From contig CAVRYJ010000045.1 in NCBI GenBank assembly GCA_963725425.1, positions 62,001 through 126,000 of the forward strand: 64,000 nt of DNA. The letters are read 5' to 3'. Below the pieces are notes generated by a model. It saw nothing but the letters and a program-made list of their open reading frames with translations, was not told the DNA's origin and made no database searches. Made by a program: the position numbers and the translations under genes. Within the stretch, counting starts at the first letter, position 1; every line of letters starts with the position of its first letter. This document shows positions 28,040 to 35,940 of this stretch, in pieces. The DNA is from Clostridium_I sp963725425. Lineage in GTDB: Bacteria; Bacillota; Clostridia; Clostridiales; Clostridiaceae.

Positions 28040-28615
28040 TTAAGCCAATATTTCCTTTTTCTTTGATATAGCTAATGCACCAGCACCAGCGGCTGCAATA
28101 ATAGCACCTAAAGCTAATAAGTTACCATAGTTAGTTGCAGTTGTGTTTCCAGCTTTACCAGTAACTGCTGATTGACCAGCAACACCAGTAGTTGTAGCTA
28201 CAGTTGTACCATTAGCTCCAATAGTTTCAAGTACAGCCCCAGTTGAATCTGTAGCTGTAAATGTACCATTAGCATTTTTTGTAATAGTGATACCTAATGA
28301 AGAAGCAGCAGCTTTGATGTCAGCGGCAACGATAGCTTTATCAGTAGCACTTAATGCACTGAATTGAGCTAAAGATGTAACTCCCATAGCTTGAACTGCT
28401 TTAATGTCAGTTACAGCAGAATTCAAACTGCTTGATGATATTGATGAGTGACTGTTTAAATAGCTTGTAGCCATGGAAATAGTGCTTGCATTAGCTCCAG
28501 CTGAAGTTAATGCAGTAATAACATCATTGTTTGTAGCAGCAAAAGCAGTAATGCTTGTACCAAAAACTAATGATGTAGCAACGATGACCCCTAAAAACTT
28601 TTTACCGAATTTCAT
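28040..28615 (-). CDS. Secreted Ala/Thr-rich surface protein, putative sortase substrate
   Basis: The 191-residue protein has a signal peptide (LGVIVATSLVFGTSITAFAA, cleavage near residue 27), an Ala/Ser/Thr-rich helical middle part and a C-terminal sorting-like tail: a hydrophobic stretch (LLALGAIIAAAGAGALAI) followed by SKKKEILA. A classic LPxTG is absent; the residues before the hydrophobic stretch are NTTATNYGN. The product is small and likely abundant, judged by its strong RBS (AGGAGTG). It heads the operon with a sortase and a membrane protein. Function at the surface is unknown. Confidence 0.75.
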   Translation of the reverse strand: MKFGKKFLGVIVATSLVFGTSITAFAATNNDVITALTSAGANASTISMATSYLNSHSSISSSSLNSAVTDIKAVQAMGVTSLAQFSALSATDKAIVAADIKAAASSLGITITKNANGTFTATDSTGAVLETIGANGTTVATTTGVAGQSAVTGKAGNTTATNYGNLLALGAIIAAAGAGALAISKKKEILA

Positions 28616-28655
28616 TAATATTCACTCCTTTGTACATATAATTATGTATTCCTTT

Positions 28656-28675
28656 GTATACTCTATAGAGTATAC
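28656..28675. promoter_or_regulatory. Perfect 20-bp palindrome upstream of the surface protein operon
   Basis: GTATACTCTATAGAGTATAC is its own reverse complement and lies 41 bases upstream of the surface protein start codon, in the promoter region. It is a candidate operator for a dimeric repressor or response regulator. Confidence 0.65.
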
Positions 28676-28893
28676 TTCCTTAAATTTTATCATATATTGT
28701 AGGATAATACAATAAAGAAAGGATAATATTCCAGGGCAAACGCATGAAAGCCTATGAAGGTTTATAATTCCTTATTTTACATGAAAATCCTGAAAAACTG
28801 AGCCAATTTATTTTTTGTAAAGTTGCTACTAAGCCTAGAGAAAAGTTTAAATCTAATTTAGAACAAAATTAATGTGATATTTAGTTGTACAAG

Positions 28894-28922
28894 TTGACTA
28901 ATGCCTGAATTATAAATATACT
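28894..28922 (+). promoter_or_regulatory. Promoter of the glmS leader
   Basis: TTGACT (28894-28899), 17 bases, TATACT (28917-28922). Transcription would begin near 28929, about 39 bases before the ribozyme cleavage site. Confidence 0.75.
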
Positions 28923-28962
28923 AAATATATAACATTATAAGGAGGTGAAATTTGAAAAATTC

Positions 28963-29362
28963 AAAAAGCGCTAGGAGTTAAGTGCATTTTCTAATGAATT
29001 TACAAGTGTAAAATTGTAAAGAAAATGAATTCACTGGGTATATCTGAGTGAGTTCACATTACCAGATCCATGATTGAAAAGGTTAAAGGAAACTCAGCAC
29101 AGCTGAGTAAGTTCCACTGACCAAATCGGAGATAGAAAGACGGATGGAACTGAGCATGACTTAGTAAGTAAGTCTAACTAAATTTGATTGAGGCAAAAGG
29201 AAACTCAGCACAGCTGAGTAAGTTCCACTGACCAAATCGGAGATTTGGAGTGTCACTTAACTTGACGAGGATGGGGAGAATCGAATCTTCGGCGGGTGCC
29301 CCACGGTATCACACTACCGTAAACGGCTAACAAAACCAAGAAGTGATTTTTGGGACAATATT
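28963..29362 (+). ncRNA. glmS ribozyme/riboswitch with enlarged P1 region
   Basis: The cleavage site is the A/G junction at 28967/28968 (AAAAAGCGCTAGGAG). The core is at 29262-29362: TTGACGAGGATGGGGAGAAT, CGAATCTTCGGCGGG, TGCCCCACGG, ACCGTAAACGGCTAACAA and GGGACAAT, matching the conserved glmS blocks. P1 is made by AGTTAAGTG (28976-28984) with CACTTAACT (29254-29262). Glucosamine-6-phosphate binding makes the RNA cut itself, lowering glmS expression. About 270 bases are inserted inside P1, whereas this loop is normally short. Limits are approximate at the 3' end. Confidence 0.95.
29025..29244 (+). repeat. Four imperfect ~55-bp repeats inside glmS ribozyme P1
   Basis: The segments 29085-29133 and 29196-29244 are identical over 49 bases. 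Between them (29141-29195) and before them (about 29025-29084) are diverged copies with the shared pattern ACTCAG..CTGAGTAAGTTC..ACTGACC..AATC. Each good copy forms a hairpin (ACTCAGC-ACA-GCTGAGT). Confidence 0.8.
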
Positions 29363-29468
29363 AGCTTGGTGTTAAAACCTAAATATATTCAGCACGAAAT
29401 TGGTGTTTAAAATTTTTTTTAAACTACTAACGTTTTTTTTGCGTGCAAAAAAAGAAAGGGAGATTAAT

Positions 29469-31298
29469 ATGTGTGGAATAGTTGGTTATGTAGGAAGTAG
29501 AAATGCATCAGACCTTTTAGTTAAAGGTCTAGAAAAATTAGAATATAGAGGTTACGATTCAGCAGGAATTGCAATCATAGATAACAAAGGAAAATTGGAC
29601 GTACAAAAAGTAAAGGGTAGACTCTTAAATTTAGAAAAAAAATTAAAAGAGACACCTATAAAAGGTAATATAGGTATAGGGCATACTAGATGGGCCACTC
29701 ATGGAGAACCATCCGTTTTGAATTCACATCCTCATCTTAATAGAACAGGCACAATTGCCGTTGTACACAATGGTATAATTGAAAACTATATTGAATTAAG
29801 AGAAAAATTAATTTCTAAGGGATATAAATTTATAACGGAAACAGATACTGAGGTAATACCTCATTTAATAGACTATTATTATGATGGAGATATATTAGAT
29901 GCTACAATAAAGGCAGTAAAAAAACTCCAAGGAAGTTATGCACTTGGAATACTTTCATTAAATGATCCAGATAGAATAATAGCAGTTAGAAAAGATTGTC
30001 CGCTTATCGTTGGATTAGGTAAAGATGGAAACTTCATAGCATCAGATATACCAGCAGTTTTAAATGAAACTAGAGATGTATATTTTTTAGAAGACAATGA
30101 ATTTGTAGTCCTTACTAAAGACAACGTAGAAATCCTTACAGAAGATAAGAAGAAAATTGAAAAAGAAATATACCATGTGACTTGGAACGCTGATGCAGCT
30201 GAAAAAAATGGATATGAACATTTTATGCTAAAAGAAATTCATGAACAGCCAAAGGTTACAAAGGATACGATGACATCAAGAATAATACTTGGTGAGGATA
30301 TAAAATTAGATAAAATTAGTTTAACTAAAGAGCAAATAGACGATTTTAATAAGGTATATATTGTGGCATGTGGAACTGCTTATCATGCAGGAGTAGTAGG
30401 AAAATATGTTGTAGAAAAATTGGCAAGAATACCAGTTGAAGTTGATATAGCATCAGAATTTAGATATAGAGATCCAATAGTAGACAAGAAAACATTGATG
30501 ATTGTTGTTAGTCAATCTGGAGAAACAGCAGATACACTAGCTGCAATGAGACTTGCCAAAAACAAAGGGGCTAGGGTTATAGCTGTTACTAATGTAGTTG
30601 GAAGTACAGTATCAAGGGAAGCAGATGATGTCCTTTATACTTGGGCAGGACCTGAAATTGCAGTTGCCTCAACAAAGGCATATACAACTCAACTCATAGC
30701 CATGTATATAATAGCGTTATATTTTGCTAAAAATAAAGGAACATTAACAGATGCAGAAATAGAGGCAATAAAAAAAGATATGCTTGGACTTCCACAAAAG
30801 GAAAAAGAAGTATTAGAGCATCAGGAAATCATAAAGAAATTTGCTAAAGACAACTTCAAAGAGACTGATATGTTCTATTTAGGAAGAGGACTTGACTATG
30901 CTGTAGCAATGGAAGGCTCACTAAAACTTAAGGAAATATCATATATTCATTCCGAAGCATATGCCGGTGGAGAACTTAAGCATGGACCTATCGCTCTTAT
31001 TGAATATGGAACAATTGTAATTGCAGTTGCAACGCAACCGGAGCTTTTTGATAAGATGGTTAGCAATATAAAGGAAGTAAAGACAAGGGGAGCAAAAGTT
31101 TTAGCAGTTGCCTTAAAGGGAAATGAAAAGGTTGAGAAGACTTGTGATAGCGCACTATATCTACCGGACGTTAATCCACTTTTAGCTCCAGTGCTTGCAA
31201 TAATTCCCCTTCAACTAATTTCATATTATATGTCAATTGCAAAGGGCTGCGATGTTGATAAACCAAGAAATTTGGCAAAATCTGTAACTGTTGAATAG
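29469..31298 (+). CDS. glmS: Glutamine-fructose-6-phosphate aminotransferase
   Basis: GlmS makes glucosamine-6-phosphate from fructose-6-phosphate and glutamine, the entry to amino-sugar and wall synthesis. The 609-residue protein begins MCGIVGYVG, whose Cys1 (after Met removal) is the glutaminase nucleophile, and continues with HTRWATHGEPS and NGIIENY. Two SIS domains follow (VACGTAYHAG, SQSGETADT, and KPRNLAKSVTVE at the end). The frame extends upstream to 29400, but ATG 29469 with AAAGGGAG is the real start because the N-terminal cysteine is required. Control by the ribozyme in its leader is certain by family. Confidence 0.98.
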   Translation: MCGIVGYVGSRNASDLLVKGLEKLEYRGYDSAGIAIIDNKGKLDVQKVKGRLLNLEKKLKETPIKGNIGIGHTRWATHGEPSVLNSHPHLNRTGTIAVVHNGIIENYIELREKLISKGYKFITETDTEVIPHLIDYYYDGDILDATIKAVKKLQGSYALGILSLNDPDRIIAVRKDCPLIVGLGKDGNFIASDIPAVLNETRDVYFLEDNEFVVLTKDNVEILTEDKKKIEKEIYHVTWNADAAEKNGYEHFMLKEIHEQPKVTKDTMTSRIILGEDIKLDKISLTKEQIDDFNKVYIVACGTAYHAGVVGKYVVEKLARIPVEVDIASEFRYRDPIVDKKTLMIVVSQSGETADTLAAMRLAKNKGARVIAVTNVVGSTVSREADDVLYTWAGPEIAVASTKAYTTQLIAMYIIALYFAKNKGTLTDAEIEAIKKDMLGLPQKEKEVLEHQEIIKKFAKDNFKETDMFYLGRGLDYAVAMEGSLKLKEISYIHSEAYAGGELKHGPIALIEYGTIVIAVATQPELFDKMVSNIKEVKTRGAKVLAVALKGNEKVEKTCDSALYLPDVNPLLAPVLAIIPLQLISYYMSIAKGCDVDKPRNLAKSVTVE

Positions 31299-31378
31299 AT
31301 AATTTATATGTTGAATCTTTTTGTGAATTATCAATAAAGATTCATGTTTTGATTGAAAATTTCATATTTTAGAAGTAT

Positions 31379-31424
31379 AAAAGATCACATTTCTGTTATT
31401 ATAGACAAAAATGTGATCTTTTAT
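31379..31424 (+). terminator. Terminator of glmS
   Basis: AAAAGATCACATTT (31379-31392) and AAATGTGATCTTTT (31409-31422) form a perfect 14-bp stem followed by ATT. Confidence 0.85.
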
Positions 31425-31459
31425 TCGAATAAGAAAATAAATTGTTAATGGTGTAAATT

Positions 31460-32060
31460 GTACACAAACAACAGAGACTGTCCAAGAATATTAAAGTCTG
31501 TCCCGAAAAAATAAAGACTGTCCAAAAAATGAAGGAAATACAAGAACACAAACCCGCATTCCTTCATTTTTTACCCTTCCGCTCCCAAATCAAAGATTTA
31601 TGACTGAACCACCATACCTAATATCAGAGTAAAAGCCCGATAAATTACCCGAATAAATAATAGAAAAAAGCGTGAGATAAAATGAGCCGAAGGCTTTTGA
31701 ACAGAGCTATAGATAGATTGAAGTGATGTAAAATTTTATTGAACCCTTGAAGATATGTGTACACAAATATCAGAGTTTGTCCACGAATATTAAAGTCTGT
31801 CCCGAAATAATAAAGTCTGTCCCAAAAATGAAGGAAATGCAGGAACTCGAACCCGCATTCCTTCATTTTTTTTACCCTTCCGCTTCCCAAATCGAAGATT
31901 TATGATTGAACCACTATCCAGAATATCTGATTAAAAGGCCGATAAATTATCCGAATAAATAATAGAAAAAAACGGTCACATAAATGAGCCGAAGGCTTTT
32001 GAATAGAGCAATAGATAGATTGAAAAGTGATGTAAAATTTTATCGAACCCTTGAAGACAT
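31460..32060. repeat. Tandem ~300-bp direct repeat, two copies
   Basis: Copy A (31460-31755) and copy B (31759-32060) align along their length with about 85% or better identity by eye. Each contains two or three AAAGTCTGTCC units, a hairpin AATGAAGGAA..TTCCTTCATT with T-run, the stretch GAGCCGAAGGCTTTTGAA, and ends with GAACCCTTGAAGA. No coding frame is conserved between the copies. On the minus strand copy B holds GCGGGTTCGAGTTCCTGC, which folds like a tRNA T-arm; in copy A this is mutated. Confidence 0.8.
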
Positions 32061-32217
32061 GAACAGTGTTATCAACAGGGGTGTTCGTAATTCAGCATAA
32101 ATCCAACTAAACTGTGGACAATTTTATATTCATAATATCTATCCATAAATCTCTTAACCTATATGCTATTAGTGATTAGGACGTTTTACCGCTCCTTATA
32201 TTTAAAAATAAAGTATT

Positions 32218-32256
32218 GCTCCAAAAGCTAATCGACACTCGATTAGCTTTTGGAGC
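32218..32256. repeat. Perfect 18-bp hairpin in gene-free region
   Basis: GCTCCAAAAGCTAATCGA (32218-32235), loop CAC, and TCGATTAGCTTTTGGAGC (32239-32256). No gene lies within 900 bases on either side and no T-run follows, so a simple terminator role is not obvious. Confidence 0.75.
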
Positions 32257-32389
32257 TTCCACATTGCAATAAATCATCACAATATATAAAGAAACTCTCC
32301 AAAATGGATAGAAATAGAGTTAAGGAAGATGAAAAGCCAGATATAACAATGGATTAAGAAGGGGTGTGGAAATATAGAACCCTACGGGT

Positions 32390-32960
32390 GAGTTTTGTGG
32401 GGAGAAAGGGAGAAAAAAGATTGATGAAAGATTGATGAAACAATTGAATTAGAAAAGAGAAAAAAGAAGTGTAAGGGTTGGTATAAGAGAGATTGGTTGG
32501 ATAGAATTTAGGGAATTAGCCAGATAAATTAAGTGATTATGACAGCATTAATGAGGGAAAATCTTTGAAAATAGAAGAGAAAAAGATTGATTCTTTGATT
32601 GATTTAATGGTCGATAGACCTTTTGGAATTGAGGAAGAGAATAGGGTTAATGGGTGTTTGAATTAAGGAAGAAAAAAGAGTGGGTTTGGTTTCATTGAAG
32701 ATAATCTGCCAGATAGAATTTATGACGGAAGGGGTGATAAAATGGAAGAAAAAAGACAGACTTTAATATTCGTGGGTTGCGTGATTTAGGAGTAATTTAG
32801 GATGCAATATGGGAAGAAAAGGGGCTAGTTTGGGACAAACTCTGATATTCGTGGAAAAATTTAATTAGGGACAGAAAGGCGGTTCAAGATATATGGGATA
32901 AGGGGTGAGAGGATATTGGAGCGGGGTTTGATTTGGGACAGACTTTATTGTTTGCCTACA
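32390..32960. repeat. REP-like field with inverted GGGACAGACTTTA units
   Basis: This G-rich stretch without a coding frame carries several copies of GGGACA(G/A)ACT(T/C)T..ATATTCGTGG (near 32757, 32833, 32870, 32935). They are the reverse complement of the CCACGAATATTAAAGTCTGTCCC units in the tandem repeat at 31460-32060. The two fields thus face each other across 32060-32390. Interstitial sequence such as CCAGATAGAATTTA and CCAGATAAATT recurs loosely. I see no gene here. Confidence 0.55.
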
Positions 32961-33304
32961 AAGTAGAGAATAAATTTTATAATTTGTTCAAGGTTTAATG
33001 TAAAAAGAGGAGATGCAATTATGAAAAGCAAATAGGCTATAGACGGAAAAACTGAGAGGTTAATTGGAGTAAGTAGCTGTAATATTAATAAATACGGAGG
33101 ATTTGGACTGTCTAAGGATGAAAGTATTATGACAATGGTTGAGGATATGATTAAAAGAGTTATTTTGTTTTTCATCAACATTTCTGACAAAATCCAAATT
33201 ATAAAAATATTTAATTTGTGCTTGTATCCCCGTCAAATAAATTTCAAGTTTTGTCTTTCAAAACATTGATATCCATTGTAATATATATCAATTTAAAGAA
33301 GCTG

Positions 33305-33344
33305 TTGACATATACTTTATACGATGCTATTCTATGAATAGAAT
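33305..33344 (+). promoter_or_regulatory. Promoter and operator of padR
   Basis: TTGACA (33305-33310), 17 bases and TATTCT (33328-33333) form the promoter. The inverted repeat ATTCTAT-GA-ATAGAAT (33329-33344) overlaps the -10 box, as expected for autorepression by the PadR protein. ATAGAATAGAA direct repeats follow. Confidence 0.75.
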
Positions 33345-33368
33345 AGAATAGAAGAGGAGGATAAAATA

Positions 33369-33899
33369 ATGACCCAAATTGAGGTTATACTATTATCTCT
33401 TTTATGCGATAAAAATTATTATGGGTACGAATTTGAAACTGTAATAGAACAAAGGAATATGAGAGGATGGACGAATATAGGATTCTCATCAATCTATAAT
33501 TCTTTAAACAAACTTGAAAAAAATGGACAATTACTTTCAAAGTATGAAAAAAAATATGGCTCACCTAAGAGGAAAGTGTATTCTATAAAAGATGAATCAA
33601 AAGTAATTGTCAAAGAGAAGATTATAAATATGATAAGTGAATCAAAAAGTGACCCCAGCGAATTTGATTTAGGTTTGTTATTTTCTTATTTAATTACAAA
33701 AGAAGAATTAAATAAAGCTTTAATTATTCATAAAGAAAATTTAATTAAGAGAAAAGAATTTCTACTAAAAAGGTATGAAAATCATCCTACAGCACGAGAA
33801 AGACCACATATAAAAGCATTATTTGAAAGACCATTAGCATTTGTTGAAACAGAAATATCTTGGATTGAAGAATTTATAAATGAGAATTTTAATAGTTAA
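33369..33899 (+). CDS. PadR-family transcriptional regulator
   Basis: The 176-residue protein has the PadR winged helix (about residues 1-80: VILLSLLCDKNYYGYEFETVIEQR, then SSIYNSLNKLEKNGQLLSKYEKKYGSPKRKVYSI) and a C-terminal helical dimerisation domain of the Vir_act_alpha_C type. It is a repressor that usually responds to small ligands and controls a neighbouring transporter or its own operon. The next gene, a VOC protein, is 42 bases downstream and likely co-transcribed. A truncated near-copy lies at 45447-45866. Confidence 0.9.
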   Translation: MTQIEVILLSLLCDKNYYGYEFETVIEQRNMRGWTNIGFSSIYNSLNKLEKNGQLLSKYEKKYGSPKRKVYSIKDESKVIVKEKIINMISESKSDPSEFDLGLLFSYLITKEELNKALIIHKENLIKRKEFLLKRYENHPTARERPHIKALFERPLAFVETEISWIEEFINENFNS

Positions 33900-33941
33900 C
33901 AAACAATAAATTTAATATATTTATGAAGGAGATTAGTTTAT

Positions 33942-34298
33942 ATGAAAGATTATGATAATTTTTTATTGCCAGTAAATTCACTGGAAGTTGCAAAAGACTA
34001 TTATACAAATACTTTAGGGTTAGATGTCAAATTTGATTTCTCAAATATGGGCATGGTAGCCTATAAAGTTGGGGAACAAGAACCTGCAATAATTTTGCAA
34101 GACATTTCAAAATTTCCAAATGCAAAGCCTACAATATGGTTCGTTGTTGACGACGTAAATAATGAGTATAAAAAATTAAAAGAAAAGGGAGTTGATTTCC
34201 TATCAGAGCCTTTTGAAATAAAGACTGGATTATCAGTTAATTTTGAAGACCCATTTGGTAATCGATTAGGAATTACAGATTATAGTAAAAGTAAATAA
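33942..34298 (+). CDS. VOC (glyoxalase/bleomycin resistance) family protein
   Basis: The 118-residue protein has the two beta-alpha-beta-beta-beta units of the vicinal oxygen chelate fold: NFLLPVNSLEVAKDYYTNTLGLDVKFDF at the start and WFVVDDVNNEYKKLKEKGVDFLSEPFE in the second half, ending in FEDPFGNRLGITDY. Members bind metals or drugs or act as isomerases; the activity cannot be named. It is probably in an operon with padR, which suggests detoxification. The RBS AAGGAG stands ahead of ATG 33942. Confidence 0.85.
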   Translation: MKDYDNFLLPVNSLEVAKDYYTNTLGLDVKFDFSNMGMVAYKVGEQEPAIILQDISKFPNAKPTIWFVVDDVNNEYKKLKEKGVDFLSEPFEIKTGLSVNFEDPFGNRLGITDYSKSK

Positions 34299-34407
34299 GC
34301 AGTTTTTGTAGATAAAAGGGTGAGAGAGTATAAATTTAACTACAAAGAAGTTGATTTGTATTAGTAAGTTATCTGACTTACCCAATATAGGTAATGTGTT
34401 AGAATAA

Positions 34408-34614
34408 ATGATGATTAAAGTCCAGATAAACACTCCTGATGAATTAAAGAAAATTGGGAGTAAAGAAACATTCCTAAAAATTAAAATGATAGATAGCACT
34501 GCCTATTTTAGTAAGCTGTGTGCATTAGAAGGTGCAATTGAAGGAATTAGGTGGCATTATTTATCGGCAACTGTTAAGAATGATTTAAGGGACTTTTTTG
34601 AACATATAAAATAA
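34408..34614 (+). CDS. Small hypothetical protein
   Basis: A 68-residue frame beginning MMIKVQINTPDELKKIGSKE with mixed alpha/beta character and no membrane segment or recognised motif. The upstream region lacks a clear RBS (TTAGAATAA before ATG), so it may be a fragment rather than a gene. It lies between the VOC gene and the yjdF leader on the same strand. Confidence 0.35.
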   Translation: MMIKVQINTPDELKKIGSKETFLKIKMIDSTAYFSKLCALEGAIEGIRWHYLSATVKNDLRDFFEHIK

Positions 34615-34639
34615 GTGATATCTAAAAATAGAGATAAAA

Positions 34640-34745
34640 ACACAGTTTTGGTTGGTAGTCCGAACCTATCTATTGTTTTAATAGGTAGAAGTATCCTTCC
34701 CTCCTGGGGACGTCCATTCTCTTTAGTAAATTTTATTGAACAGGG
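34640..34745 (+). promoter_or_regulatory. Probable yjdF (azaaromatic-sensing) riboswitch
   Basis: The 100-base leader immediately ahead of the yjdF gene contains ordered hairpins: CTATCTATT-GTTTT-AATAGGTAG, and a C/G-rich part with CCTTCCCTCCTGGGGACGTCC just before the RBS region. yjdF genes in firmicutes are typically preceded by the yjdF RNA, which binds azaaromatic compounds. I assign this by position and structure, not by a full match to the consensus. Confidence 0.55.
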
Positions 34746-34755
34746 GGAGTTTTAA

Positions 34756-35172
34756 ATGGAAGTTAGCATTAAATTAAATGTGGTTTTCAAGGAAACATTT
34801 TGGATAGGGATATTTGAAAAGGTTTATGGTGGGGAATATGAAGTTTCTAAGGTTGTTTTCGGGGCTGAGCCAAAGGATTATGAAGTATATGATTTTGTAT
34901 TAAAAAATTTTTATAATTTAAGATTCAGTAATCACTTATGTATTGAAATTGTTGAAAAAAGAAGAGTAAACCCTAAAAGGTATCAAAGAAAAATAAAAAA
35001 AGAATTGGAAAATAGAGGGATAGGTACAAAAGCCCAACTTGCTATGCAATTACAGCATGGAGATAATAAAGTAGCAAGAAAGGTAGCTTCAAGGGCAGAG
35101 AAGGAAGAAGAAAAACAAAAAAAATTTAATTTAAGACAACAGAAAAAAAATGAAAAACGTAGGGGCCACTAA
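34756..35172 (+). CDS. yjdF: YjdF family protein (DUF2992)
   Basis: The 138-residue protein begins with the DUF2992 strand pattern (LNVVFKETFWIGIFEKVYGGEYEVSKVVFGAEPKDYEVYDFVLKN) and ends in a highly basic, coiled tail (KRYQRKIKKELENRGIG to KKNEKRRGH) that can bind nucleic acid. The biochemical role is not known; in Bacillus it is controlled by an RNA that senses toxic azaaromatics. The RBS GGGGGAG precedes ATG 34756. The neighbours (VOC, PadR, MarR) also suggest a small stress or detoxification island. Confidence 0.85.
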   Translation: MEVSIKLNVVFKETFWIGIFEKVYGGEYEVSKVVFGAEPKDYEVYDFVLKNFYNLRFSNHLCIEIVEKRRVNPKRYQRKIKKELENRGIGTKAQLAMQLQHGDNKVARKVASRAEKEEEKQKKFNLRQQKKNEKRRGH

Positions 35173-35366
35173 TAAGTATAAACATTTATTGTAGAGTCAT
35201 AAGTAATATAAGCTTGTGGCTTTTGTTTATAAATATATAAAGAGTGATTATATTCATAAGATGTTTACTTATAGTCAGAAAAATAGATAAAATAAATTGA
35301 ATATAAGTAAGAAGTTTTCAAGGAAAAACAATTTAAATCAGAATTTTATAAGCACATACAAATTTG

Positions 35367-35414
35367 TTGACATAAACTTGTTATCAGTATATCATGATGT
35401 TTAGTTACTAAACA
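35367..35414 (+). promoter_or_regulatory. Promoter and operator 1 of marR
   Basis: TTGACA (35367-35372), 17 bases, TATCAT (35390-35395), directly followed by the palindrome TGTTTAGT-T-ACTAAACA (35398-35414). The site covers the transcription start, fitting autorepression. Confidence 0.8.
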
Positions 35415-35432
35415 TAGGAGGGTACAAATATA

Positions 35433-35885
35433 ATGTCTAAGAAATTAACTACTGAAGATATGATACATAAATTTGAAAAAGTCATGTATAAATATAATAA
35501 AACAGATAAGAAACCAAGATATTATGGAACTAAAGATTTATTATATAGGTCTGAAGCTCATACAATTGAGGCTATAGGGAATAATAACAAAATTAATGTA
35601 ACTGAATTGGCTCAGTATTTAGCAATAACAAAAGGTGCTGTTTCTCAAATGGTAGATAAACTAATAAAAAAAGATATGGTGAATAAAAAATCGGTATCTG
35701 ATACTGAAAATGAGGTTTCTTTAGAACTAACTGAAAAAGGAAAACTTGTATATAATGGACACAAAGAATACCATAAAGAAATGTATGCTGAAATATCACA
35801 ACATTTAGGCTATTTGTCAGACTTAAATGTAGAGACTTTTTTAGATATTCTGAATGTATTAGAAAATTTTTTAGAACAAAAGTGA
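35433..35885 (+). CDS. MarR-family transcriptional regulator
   Basis: The 150-residue protein has the MarR winged helix in the middle: SEAHTIEAIGNNNKINVTELAQYLAITKGAVSQMVDKLIKKDMVNKKS, with the wing DTENEVSLELTEKGKLV, flanked by dimerisation helices. It represses or activates genes, often for efflux, until a ligand binds. Two copies of the same palindrome flank the gene (35398-35414 and 35902-35920); the second has no gene behind it because an insertion sequence starts 20 bases later. The DUF4386 gene beyond the IS was probably its target. Confidence 0.9.
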   Translation: MSKKLTTEDMIHKFEKVMYKYNKTDKKPRYYGTKDLLYRSEAHTIEAIGNNNKINVTELAQYLAITKGAVSQMVDKLIKKDMVNKKSVSDTENEVSLELTEKGKLVYNGHKEYHKEMYAEISQHLGYLSDLNVETFLDILNVLENFLEQK

Positions 35886-35901
35886 TTATTTTTTTATCAA
35901 T

Positions 35902-35920
35902 GTGTTTAGTAACTAAACAC
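35902..35920. promoter_or_regulatory. MarR operator 2, downstream of marR
   Basis: GTGTTTAGT-A-ACTAAACAC is a perfect 9+9 palindrome with the same core as operator 1. Confidence 0.75.
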
Positions 35921-35940
35921 GTATTTCAATATATTTAGAG

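Noticed and set aside
28720..28770. Possible c-di-GMP (GEMM) riboswitch pieces (AGGGCAAACGC, GAAAGCC)
   Set aside because: Only two short blocks agree; the P2/P3 helices and the CGCAAAGCC block are not present in proper order, and it lies between divergent genes without fitting either.
29025..29244. CRISPR-like repeats in the glmS leader
   Set aside because: The repeats are contiguous imperfect copies inside a ribozyme stem, without unique spacers of constant length.
31645..31890. 81-residue minus-strand frame in the tandem repeat
   Set aside because: It is not conserved between the two repeat copies and consists of repeat sequence.
34266..34499. Minus-strand 77-residue frame
   Set aside because: It has no RBS, covers the VOC gene end and the small plus-strand frame, and shows no motif.
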